This document shows positions 23,809 through 34,500 of a DNA stretch of 64,000 nt, one piece after another. Numbering within the stretch: position 1 is the stretch's first letter; every line of letters starts with the position of its first letter. The position numbers and the translations under genes are program-made. Source of the stretch: Plasmopara viticola (Eukaryota > Oomycota > Peronosporomycetes > Peronosporales > Peronosporaceae); the NCBI GenBank assembly GCA_001695595.3, contig MBPM02000012.1:682001-746000 (forward strand), written 5' to 3'. The notes under the pieces were generated by a model, which searched no databases, was not told the DNA's origin, and was given only the letters and a program-made list of their open reading frames with translations.

Positions 23809-24839
23809 GAGCAGTCAATGACGGATGTACACAACCTTGTGCAGCGTCGACTTGTGACAGCGTCACCCACTGAAACTCGTCGAGGAACCGGGCGAAGTCC
23901 GGCAGCAGCGTCAGCGAATGGTGTCACTTTGGCCAGCTGGTCATTCTCCTTGAGCTAATCGACGACCTCGTCGAACATCTCATTGGTGTTGTTCAGGCAG
24001 CGGAGCAGCGAGTTCTATCGAGTCACATTCTCCTGTTTGAGCGTCCTAATGAGCTGATACTGCAAGTAGGACCGCACCAATAATTTGAAGAGCTTTTTGG
24101 CCTGGTCAATTAATATAAACAGCGCGTCCTTGACTCCGTTGGTCATCTAGGTCGTCTTGTTTACGGCAGTTGTCACAATGGTAGCTAGTTTTTGGACGAT
24201 GCAGGCGAGCGACGTAAACTCGGATGGAAAGCCCTCGGGTCCGCAACAGTTGAATTCCTGCGGAGTTCGAGATGGTCGAAAGACATTCAGCGATATGTTC
24301 GAACCTTCTTGGCCACCGGTCTTAACCGGTGTGGCTCGCGTCGCGGATCGCTTTGACGTGCAGTGTGCGGGCGTGCAGCGTGAAATCATCGTCGATGTAG
24401 TGCACCGTGATGAACATGTACGATGTCCTCTTATCTGAGCCCCTCCACAAGTCGAGAAAACACGCGACGCCGAGACCCGACGCCAAGTGCGCTTTAGCAC
24501 GACCGACAACGCCGCATGACCGCGTTTGGCTCGTGTCTCGATATTGCGCCGCACCGTGATTAGATTTGAAAGCACATCGTTGACCTTAATGCAATCGGTA
24601 GATACCGCCTTGATTACGAGAGATGTCTCAATTATGTCCTTCATGCCTTTGCCGTCGACCGTCTCGAACGCACGCACGTCGGCTGAGCAGAAGTTGGTTA
24701 CGGCGGTCGTCATTTTCGATCTTTGTGCTGAAGAGGCCTCCTTAAGCTTTAAGTACAGTCTCTTCGCTGACGATTAGGGCTTGCACTTGTGCTTGGCGAT
24801 AGTGCTGGTGCTGGTAGTCCCCTTAAAGACGAACGTCTT

Positions 24840-24865
24840 GCTGCACGTCTTGCAAGACGTGCAGC
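24840..24865. repeat. 26 bp perfect palindrome
   Basis: GCTGCACGTCTTG is followed immediately by its reverse complement. On the minus strand it lies over the CKTCSKT cysteine pair of the BED-like finger, so it may be a chance product of the repeated Cys-Lys-Thr codons. Confidence 0.9.
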
Positions 24866-25149
24866 CATCTTGACGTCAACACGGTGTTGTGGACTATGCT
24901 AAACTCATGTCAAATGGCTTCCCACCCTTATTGTCACGAATTACGAGTTCCCTTCGCATCCTCGACGGCCTGGGGCTCGCCTTCAATGTCTGCCTTTGGT
25001 CGCCCAGGCCAAACTATGTGGTCCACACTTTTCAGCAAGTCATGGCCTAACCCTTCAACCACATGGAAGATATTGATTGGTTGGTGAATGTTCGTTCATC
25101 TTAATAGAATTTTGAGCGATGGCAATGCCTCCAAATTTCACCTGAAATG

Positions 25150-25285
25150 TTTTTACCCACGCCACCCTGTCACTGCCCGCCTACACCCACCCACCAACTG
25201 GACTCGCGTACCCATGCCCACTCAAAACCCATGGGTATGGGTACTTCATGGGAGGGTATGGGTAAGGGTACCTAGTGCAGGTGGA
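25150..25285. repeat. CCCAYACCC/GGGTATGGG low-complexity tract beside the hAT remnant
   Basis: The tract contains CACCCACCCACC, GTACCCATGCCCACT, CCCATGGGTATGGGTAC and GGGTATGGGTAAGGGTACC. Its minus strand shares words with the tract at 18505–18640. It lies just upstream of the hAT BED finger, where the element's 5' subterminal region would be. Confidence 0.6.
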
Positions 25286-25449
25286 ATCCAAGTCGTATTG
25301 GGTGAAAGGTCTTAAGAAAATGGTGGCAAGCCTATGGGTATTTACATGGATTTTTATATTGCCTTCTTTACAGTTGATATACCGAAATGAAATAGGTATT
25401 GAATAAATCAGTCTTTAAATCGCCTAGAACCTTGTGCACTTTGCGCCAC

Positions 25450-27158
25450 TTACTTAAAAGAGGCCAAATACGATAAATCACAGGGGTATTGCTTTGAGTA
25501 CCTGGCCGAAGAAACATCTGCTTCAAACACAGAAAATGGCCGCGACGGCGAGCCTTCCAAAGCATCGCGACGGCTGGCAGGCGAAACTCGTAGTTCTACC
25601 ACTTCCATTGGTTGAAATGAACGAGTGTTGTTGACGCGCCGATTCATTTCTTCATCGACCCGAGCGACATCCACTGGCTCCTGCGTTGACACATGCGGCT
25701 TGCTTGGCCGCTTTTTCCTAGGCGCACAACTCGTTGGCTTGGCTCGACTCGACAGCTTTGAGTTCCCCGTCGTCCGACTTCGGTGACGCCCAACAACGTT
25801 CATTCCCACTGCCTTTGCTGGCGGCTGACTCATTGCACGCGTATTGCAACGCCGTCGGTGCACTTGTGCATGGTCTTGCGGTAGAAAAATTGTCTGTTGT
25901 GGCACAACTGCATTGACACATTGTGAGATAGGTGAGCAACGACGGCACTACTACTCCCAACGACATACATTCTGAGCTGGAAGATGTTTGTTTCGGTTTT
26001 CGTTGCCGCTGACCAGGGTGTGGGAGTAGCCACTTTGGTTGCACTTCTTGTCGGTCAACTTTGTTCGGGGCCACTTTATGTACCACTTCGTCTACTTCAT
26101 CAAAGCGCTTAGGACTGTGCTTGTGTTTCTTTTGCACTTCCTGATTGTCCATATGAGGGTTCCCCCTAATGTGGCTGAAGTCTGCACGTGAATCCATTTC
26201 CTGCGTGATTCTCGAGCCGTGCCGATGGGAACACGAGAAACAAGCTACTTGTCCTCTCTCGACTCCATTGACACGGTAGTTTCGGACCACAAGGTCGCTA
26301 CATTTATCACACATGTACTGCAAGACGATTCGAGAAAATTAGTCCGCTTAAACGGCCATGTGTTCACAGAAAGCACCAACGTACCGAGCCACACATGACG
26401 CAATTACATCGTAGTTTCCACACGGACAAAGGATTTGCGCACGCAGTGCAGCGCTTCTCACCTTGGAGCTGCAAAGCTCTTGTGAGCGAATTTTTCTTCG
26501 ACTTGAAGATCATATTCGACATTTTTAAATAGTGATTGACCAGCTCCACCGTCCGTTTGCCACGTGCGCGTTGGACCATGGGCATCAACACGAACGGAGT
26601 CGTGCTCGTCTTGACACTGTAGTAGACAGTGGCATGAAGTACGCCAACTTCATCCGTTTCTTCAAAAAAGAGGCCGCAGTAAAAGAGCTCGGCTCGAGTC
26701 ACGCCAGATAGAGGCTTTGGACACGCTCTGTGTTGTATCGAATGCAATGCACGGGCCCAGCCCCGACGTCCGTGCTCGGTCCCATACGGTTTCATGATCT
26801 CAAGGTAGCAAAAGTCTTGGTCTTTCGCTAATAACCGACTGGGCGAGTAATTGAGTGACCATCGCATACTTGTGCGATTGCGTGGACGCTCGGGCGTGTA
26901 AGGCGTGAGCACGACAAGATCCCGTGACTCGGAAAAGTCGAGCTCCATCTTCTTTTCGGCGTGCAGAAACAAATTAATCACCTCGTCGAGGGAGCCAAAG
27001 ACGGTAAACGTGTCGAGTGTAGTCACGAGTTTGTGCTTGTACTCGGTCGGACGCCGTTTCTTGGCATCGTAAAGCCGCTCTTGGACTTCGAGGAAGATGT
27101 GATCCCCTTGTTCGATCAAGTTGCGCCGCTCTCGTTCGGACACAATCATCTCTACCAT
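25450..27158 (-). CDS. START–FYVE-like protein, three exons
   Basis: I model exon 1 as 27158–26385, exon 2 as 26317–25969 and exon 3 as 25907–25450, giving about 526 residues. Intron 1 is 67 bp (GTACGT … TTGCAG, phase 0) and intron 2 is 61 bp (GTATGT … TGCAG, phase 1); both joins restore an open frame. Residues about 10–225 are a START domain (SMRWSLNY, KDQDFCYLEI, RGWARALHSIQ, AELFYCGLFFEE). The FYVE-like finger has cysteine pairs at 237/240, 253/256, 261/264 and 284/287, and intron 1 falls between 256 and 261. WxxD and RRHHCR are absent. The remainder is polar and disordered and ends YSKQYPCDLSYLASFK. The start is uncertain: the frame is open further upstream but has no earlier ATG, while an ATG at 27297 opens a different frame. 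Likely role is lipid-responsive membrane attachment; the ligand is unknown. Confidence 0.88.
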
Positions 27159-27329
27159 TGCCGCGCACTCTGGTAGTGAGTGCAAAGACCTTGATCGGCA
27201 TGAGTGGACGAAGAGATGGTGACGGCCGGCTTCTGGCGATAGTCCACTCTGGACAAAACCAAGGGATCAAGCTTTCGAATAGTTCGATATCAGTCATTCC
27301 TTTAGCAAGTTTACGACAACTACCGTAAG

Positions 27330-27745
27330 TTGAGAGTATTGTGTAAAAACCGCGCAGACGCTAAAAACGAGGCAGATCGCCTATTTGCACTCTTTTGAAA
27401 ACGAATTTATACATTTAAGAAATGCACCAACACCTTTGAGGGTGGCTAGGGTACTCTCAAAGCGACAAAAAAACCTTCTCGACGCATTCGAGAACATTGT
27501 GGGACGAGACAAAAAAAAATGCTTTCTTTGAGGACGAGGTGTATACACACCTTGCGCCGTCAGCGCGATTAAGCAAATAAATGGCATCATCAAGACGCTG
27601 GATTGGACAGAAGCCGACATTGTGCTCTTTGCTGAGCGCAGTGATGCGGATCGTGGCTTCGAAGTTTACAACGCCCCGTTAGAGGATTGCGAGCGATACG
27701 TCAAGTCGGAAAATCAAGCCCTAACGTTGAGCGATGGCTTTCAAC
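27330..27745 (+). pseudogene. possible decayed gene of unknown function
   Basis: Two plus-strand frames look coding but are broken by a frame change near the A-tract at about 27515. The first contains FENEFIHLRNAPTPLRVARV and NLLDAFENIVGRDKKK. The second contains INGIIKTLDWTEADIVLFAE and DRGFEVYNAPLEDCERYV and stops near 27748. Composition and fluency suggest a former protein, but I do not recognise it. It is divergent from the START–FYVE gene to its left. It could also be chance. Confidence 0.3.
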
Positions 27746-27749
27746 GATA

Positions 27750-28940
27750 ACAGAATCTACACTGTCGAGCCCCCATCTTGTGTTCATGATGGCTTCTGTG
27801 GCTTGCTGAACGCGGCCGTATCGAGGGCGACGGGGACGATCACTTGGTGTCGCGTGGAGCATTGACGGCACTTCCCTGGCGTCGAATACATTCTCTGTAT
27901 CCGGCTATCGTCAGCGCTGCGAGTACATGAGTACAAGCTCTTCACGGTAAATAATCGCGCAAACTCGCTTTCGCCCCTCGCTCTGATATCTATCGTCCAT
28001 CCGACAAATGTGTCTTTGAATTCACGCCGTCTGTTGGGCCTCACTGGGCCAGTTCCTATCCCTTAAAGCTTCACTTAGCCTAATTTGGAGATCAATTTGT
28101 TTGCGCGTGTTGAAAGGTTAATTCAGGAGATTCAGTGCAGTCATTCGATTCTCAAGATAAAGTCGTTAGCGGTGTGCGTAGCGATTGAAGGCACTTCCAA
28201 GCGGCATCAAATAAATCAAAAACTTGACTGCACTATTTTCCTCGACATGCTATTTATTAGCCACAATGATGTCATACTCCCTTAACAGATTGGGATCGTT
28301 TCACAATGATTCAGAGATTGAATAGACTTTAATATGAAATACGCTGACGAGATGCTCAGTCGTGACTCATTGAAGATCGACACTGAGAGAAATTCAATTG
28401 GTAATACCATACATAATGTGACAGTTTCATGCTATGTAAGAGTGTGACATCTTATAAAATAAGCAAATTGAATAACGTACACCATCGAATCAGTAGCCAA
28501 TTTTCGATGCTCAAGCAAATCAATTTGTACTATGTAGTGGATGATTCTTGTGCGAATCCAGAGTTCTAGTGAAAGAAACAATAGACAATACAAACGCATG
28601 CAATAAGTCGCAATACCAACAAATGAATAATCATAACAAAGTAACTTATAAACAATCAACAAGCGAAAACCGTGTCATTAAATTACACAACAACCACTGA
28701 ATATGTTTGCAAACTAGAAGGTCCGCTGACCTCATCCATACTCTTCTTTGACTTCCTTGGCTCATATTTTGGGTTATTTTCTAGCTTTTTTGTTTTTAGT
28801 ATTATCAATTGAGTGCAATAGTTCTTTTGTAAGTAATCGCCCAACAACACCAACTGTCACCCATTTTTGTATCTTTCTCGTTGGTGAGGGCAGCGCTAGA
28901 TCTAAAGGCGATCCTCTTCTTTAGATAGCAACTACTCTAC
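27750..28940. other. intergenic DNA, no gene recognised
   Basis: Only frames of 60–86 codons are present, without motifs. GC content falls towards the right, where the pogo-like remnant begins. Confidence 0.45.
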
Positions 28941-28949
28941 TTCTTCATC

Positions 28950-29960
28950 TTTGAACAGCTTTCGTCTTCCCATCATGTTTGTGTACTTAGGTGGAGATAG
29001 ATAGACGCAGATACTGGTTCGGCTATGTTTGATTCCTCAGTTTCCAGCATATACCTTTGAATAGAGGCACAAATTGTTTTTTTAATCGAAAATACTGCAA
29101 TGTCTAGTAAATGCGTAGCATTTGGTGGCAAGCAAACCAGTGTGGTCACATATTCGAGAGCTTTCGTAACACTTCTCATTGATATATGCATCTAAACTAA
29201 AAACGATAGTATCCTTTTGTGTTTGGTGGTAGTGATTAGTGAAATTGGTCAATTCATTTATAGAATATCTTTTTGTTTACAATTCCACTCTCTGTCGTCG
29301 TCACGGTTGCCCCTTCAACAACACATTCATCCAACACAGTACGAGCAACATTTTGCCAGAATAAACGTTGGTTGTGTGATTTATCCGGAGGCCGAGCATG
29401 CTGCGATAAACAATAGGTGTAAGATTGCTGTGATGCTTTTTTGTCCACAGATTCTTGTTCGCTTTGACGGCTAAAACTTTCTTTTTTTCTCTAAAGTTTG
29501 GAAACCTGTTTCATCATTATTGTATACTTTGTCCGCCTACAAATTATATATTGTAGCCAACAGTGTTATTGTCTAATTACACATTTTATGTTGCCTTCAG
29601 ACGCTTCGTTATGTCTACCAATTGACTACTTGAGCCTCTCGAACAGTTAGAATTTGACTACGGCGACCAATGGATTTCCTGTTCCATCTTTTACCGAGCA
29701 CACGAAGCGATCCGGAGTTCTGTTTATAGCTTGATCAATTTCATTTGCCCGTCGAGAGATCTTGCGATCTGGTAACAGGGAGACCCACACACTGGATTTT
29801 GATAATTCGATCCACAATATCAACCTCTCAGTCCTGATCAAAGTATGAGTTGGTCCAGTTTCTAATATCAATGTGAACTTTTTGAAATTAGTTCTTGTAA
29901 TTCTTTTGAGTAGAATGCGGTATCTTGTAGCGCTTGAAACACCCACAATTCTCTCTCCTA
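28950..29960 (-). mobile_element. pogo/Tigger-like DDE transposase remnant
   Basis: Reading the minus strand gives three transposase blocks in the correct order. LIRTERLILWIELSKSSVW (about 29850–29780) resembles the helix-turn-helix region. ETGFQTLEKKKEKVLAVKAN (about 29500–29430) matches the DETGF-box stretch of the DDE core. LVCLPPNATHLLDIAVFSIK (about 29130–29070) matches the LPPNATHLLQPLD block. Frameshifts and stops separate the blocks, so the copy is dead. Ends and target-site duplication were not identified. Confidence 0.8.
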
Positions 29961-29964
29961 TAAT

Positions 29965-30640
29965 GCATCTCTGTACTACTAGAAAGTGGCCATCGCTGTC
30001 CAGTTTTCGCCTCCCTCACAATGATTGTTCTTTTAGATGGGTTTTAGTGGCCACTAAATTTATGGTGGTGAAGCAGATTTGGCTCCTAATTTGAAATGGC
30101 TACTACGATGGTTTACGCTATAAATATGCATGGCCTTGGTCATATAAAATGTTGATTTGAACAACGACGAGCAAAGAAAGTCTGCCTGTGATAAAGATCG
30201 ATGCGGCAAGGATTTAACTATTGTAAATCAGAATTCTATTGTTGTGGAGACTATTCAAGTAGAAAAATCGCCATTACAGAGCTAACTTACCAGTCGTCGC
30301 TAAGGTTATCAATATAATAGACATTAGTTATTAACCCCGTCGAGGCCTCGAATGTCAAATCAATCAAAGTTTTAAAACTGGATGGATCAAATGTCGATCT
30401 GGTGGAGACGAATAGCGCAGTACATAAGAGGGAATATGATGCACGCTTGTAAAGCGACCCAAGCAGTGAATCTAGTGTCAATTACGAATTTAGTATAATT
30501 ACGCAAATTAGCCTAGGACACACGAGTCCTCATGGATGTATGAGTCATCGGACGACCGTATAATAGCAATGAAAATGGCATTGTCTGGGACAAATGCATT
30601 AGTGAAATACAAAGAAAGCACATTTGATAAGCCGTACTCG
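29965..30640. other. intergenic DNA, no gene recognised
   Basis: Short frames only. A minus frame at 30287–30481 (FDPSSFKTLIDLTFEASTG) has some retroelement flavour but lacks a diagnostic motif. Confidence 0.4.
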
Positions 30641-30649
30641 CTAAGTTAC

Positions 30650-31163
30650 GCTCGAAACGCGTGTCTGCCTGTACTTATGTCACAACTTCGGTAGCCGTTT
30701 TCAATGCTGACATAGCAAATGCAATTATCGTATTCGTCGTACCAGACTTTGAAAGCAAGTTGCCAAACAAATTCTTGGCGGGTGGTAATTCGCAGTACAA
30801 TCACTGCCCGTCTAAACTTCCACCGGCATTCAGCATTCAGTTTCACCAATATTTATCGCCCGAAGGCGAAGGTATCCGTGAGTATCTGAGCGAGAAGGAA
30901 CGATGGGCATGTGTTTCAACAGCTCGCCGTCTATAACATAGGACCTTTTCAGGCGAAGCCAATGCAGGTGCGGCCTTAGATGCAAAAAAATATTCTGTAA
31001 TAGTCGGACCTGTGGAAGCCGTAGCAATTTTCTTTGGCGTTGGCTTGGTCACCGTAAATTGATTTGGATGACGGACGACTTTCTTCGCTACATTCATGAT
31101 AAAATTGAATTTACAAACAAGAGTCGAGATTAAAGAATAACACATCAATTGGGTAAAACCCAA
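30650..31163 (-). repeat. dispersed repeat, second copy, with unassigned ORF
   Basis: 30650–30880 matches the reverse complement of 18930–19165 at the nucleotide level (shared GCTGACATAGCA box). On the minus strand a 106-codon frame at 31163–30843 encodes VRHPNQFTVTKPTPKKIATA and GPTITEYF before the shared part. The overall look is of a diverged coding transposon whose family I cannot name. Confidence 0.45.
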
Positions 31164-31543
31164 ATCTAGAAATATAGTGCGTATATTTTTACCGTTTTTT
31201 GCATGTCAATCCTCCTAAAGATCGGCAGGATCTAGTTATACTACAATCTTCTCAATATTCTAATCTAACAAATGCGTTAAATGACAAGAGTTTGTTAGAG
31301 TTACGGACAGAAGAATTGATTGTTTGCGGTATTTCGATTTAGCATTAAAAAGTGATCACATAAAGTAAGCACCCAATAGACCTTGATTTCTAAAAAGAAA
31401 GCTGTTTGAAAGTATAGTCGCAGTACGGTCGTAGGTATCTTTTGAGGGTAGGACATTGTAAAAAAATCGATGAAATTTTTTAATCAACCTGCATAGCAAG
31501 GCACGTTGACAAGCCATTAGACACGTAAGCTTGCTACAACGAC

Positions 31544-34500
31544 TTAGATCCAATTCTCTTCACTAAGCGATTCGCAGCTAAGCGATTCGCGCTCCTGGCG
31601 AGCGCCTTCAGCTTGAATGGAGCGCAGCATACGGTATTGCTCCTTGATGCGATCGTGATGCTCTTCGTCATCCCCATCATCCTCAGCTTCAGCCATTGCG
31701 CGCTGCAACTGCGTCAGCTGGGCAATCCTTTCGAAAAGAATACGGGCGGGCAGAGGAGGATTGTGCTGCTCTAATCCATCGTCTGAAGCGTGCTCAGAGA
31801 TCGTAGACGCGCTCAGGTCACTAGCACACATAAACGAAGACTGAGATACATAGCTCCGTCGTCCATTCAGACTTCGCCGACCGCGCTGCATATTGTCATC
31901 GTCACTGTCAAATTCGGACAAGTCCATTTCTTCAGGCGTTAACACAGACGCAATCGACTCACGGCATTCCTCCTCCAACTGGCGGATCCTGCGACGTAGT
32001 TTTTCCATGTCGACCTGGTGCTTACACTGAACTTCTTGCATAACACTTGAAGAGCGCCACTGAATCTCATCACCCTCGGTATGGATATCAGGGCGCATAC
32101 TCAGGTGAGAGGCGCTGCCGAGCATGTCTTCATCAAAGTTGGAAATACGATCGCCCAATTGGGCCAGAGCAATTTGGTTAAGCTCTTCCATTCGACGTAA
32201 ATGGCTAGCTTCAAGCTTGAGCATCGTGTCGGAAGGATCATGTCCATTTGGGCTGCACATGGCTCTATTCGCGTGAATTACGTCAAACAACTCAATCGTA
32301 GGACGATTTATCAATTCCTCGTCAAGGGATGATACGTTCGAATCGCGCGAAGAATCCAAGCGCTCAAAATGTTCACTGTTATTAAACACAGGTGCGTTTG
32401 TCTGACCCTTATCAACAACGTTCTGGTGGACGTCCGACGAGACGTGCGGTGAGCGTAAATCTTCTTCAAGTTCATTCACCTGGGCAAGCTGCTTGCTATT
32501 GGAGAATGCGCAATAACCATTAGCAAGAAACGCGTCCTCGCTTAAAATAGGCTGCGAGCTGAAATTTCGAATCTTGGGTGCACTGGCTTCATGAGCAACT
32601 TGCTCTTCGCTTGAGCAATTTACAGAGTCTGCATCTTCTGGCTCCGATTCAGAGCTTAGGACCGACTCACGCTCAAGTTTGTGCTTTATAAAGTCTTCAC
32701 TCGATCTGTAGATAGGATGAATAGATTCATTTTCACCACTCAAACAGTTGGATTCGTAGTCGTGTTCGATAGACTTCTCACTCAGACGGCGCGGCGGGGT
32801 GCTTAAGTTGTTTTCGCTTGAGCAACGAGATGGAGTGGGACACTGGCTACTAAAATCAAGCTCATATTCGTCCAATGTCTCGCTGTAGCGGTGAGCCGAG
32901 TTTGCAAGCTCGCACTCGTACTCTACTGATTTTTCACTCTGACGAAGTGGTGGCGTATTAAACCCATTCGTGTGACCCTTGCTTGGGCAGCTATTGCGCT
33001 TCGGCTCGCATTCCACACCTACCTCACTTCCGCGACGGGACAAGATCCTTTCGAGACCCTCGCTTAGGCGTCGAGGCGAGGCGGTATATTTACTGTTAAC
33101 AGATTCCAGTTCCATACTTTGACGGCGCGGAGGAGTCGTAGATCCTTTCGTGTATTCTTTGCTGAAGCGGTGGGGCTGAATCAAACCAATGCTGTGCTCC
33201 TTCTCCTTGGATTCGCACTTCGCCGGTTCCACGCTCGTAAGGTTCGCAATGTCAGCAAGCCCACTTTCAGGCTCGACAAAGTAACCACTCTGGCGTCGTG
33301 AAGGTTTTACATTTTCACTCCTTCGGGCCTGATCAGACGTCACGAACGACTCAAACGCGTCTCTTCTTAGGTCCTCGTATTCATCCTGTGCAAGTCTCTC
33401 ACTCGAACGGCGTGAAGAAGTGGCATGTCCATCTTGAACATCCTCACTTAATCGTCGTGATGACATATTACAATTGGCGGAGAAGCTTTTCTTATGACCC
33501 ACATACTCGTCGCTCTGGCAGCGTGGTGGTGTAATGGATCTTTTAACGTGCTCCTCGCTTGCGTTACAAGAAGATGTGATCAACTCGCTTTCCGACTCAT
33601 ACTCAATGTGCACCAAATCTTCATGCGCCGAAGTATCAACTTGGGCTTCATGCTGAAAAGACTCGTTTATATTGCGCGAAAACAAAGTTTTGCTTTCATA
33701 CTCTTGTTTGCCAAGCTTATTCGAGCAAAAAGACGGTCCATCTTTTTCATTAATCTCATGCTCAATTGGGCATGACGACGAGTCATTCGGCATATTCTCT
33801 TCCTCTACGCCTGCAGACTCTTCGCTTAAGCGATACGATAGGTTTTCGTTACCCACGGCCTCTTTATTATAGCGAATTGAGACGTCAGATTCATCAAAAC
33901 CCTTGCTTTGCTCGCCGTCATCAATTTTCATATCCGACCCTTGCTCCATTTCTTCCAACTTGAAAGCAATCGTGCCGCTCCGCTTTATGCGCCCAAGAGG
34001 CCGATTTCCAAAGTCAAGGTCTTCACCATCGATGTCAGCAGAAGTGGAAGGGCTGGCAGATTTGATACCAACACCACTTTTAGAATAGTCTGGTAGGCTA
34101 ACAGAGCTATCGTGAAGGCCGCTGAGCGTTGACGTGCTGTCACGAACACTGTTGATCACACCGTGGTTGGCCGTCAGCTTAGAAAGTTCCTCCATTCGCT
34201 TGCGGTGCTTGTCCTGCATCATTTGCAATTCTACCGACTGACGATTTTCTTCGGCTGGAAGCTTGTATGCAGCACGCGCTCTTATCGAATTTATATGGTC
34301 GACTAAGCCTGATGACTGAGCCAGTACATCCTCATTCAATAGAGAATCACCCAAACTGCTTTGCAAACTTTGTCTTTCCATCATTGTCACGTACTCCTGG
34401 GACTCGCCGGGTTTCTCTAACATGGCAATACTGCTTAAGAATCTGAATTTGTCCACCGAGAGCTGCGATACATCAAATGCAAGATTTCCCCGGTGACTAG

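Larger units (their letters stand above)
23090..24900 (-). mobile_element. hAT-family transposase remnant
   Basis: On the minus strand a BED-like C2HC finger (CKTCSKTF … AKHKC) lies at about 24870–24790. A hAT-like N-terminal segment follows (NFCSADVRAFETVDGKGMKD, about 24700–24630, then IKVNDVLSNLITVRRNIETR). Frames further on contain FLDLWRGS- and HARTLHVK-like pieces around 24440–24350. The downstream frame at 23460–23245 (RIDIEFAQYWQYQITEIKKL) may be the C-terminal part. Stops and frameshifts occur throughout, so it is inactive. A 207-codon plus-strand ORF at 23158–23781 is its antisense shadow. Confidence 0.7.

Noticed and set aside
24840..24865. Palindrome as a regulatory site or terminator
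   Set aside because: It coincides with repeated Cys-Lys-Thr codons of the hAT zinc finger, which explain it adequately.
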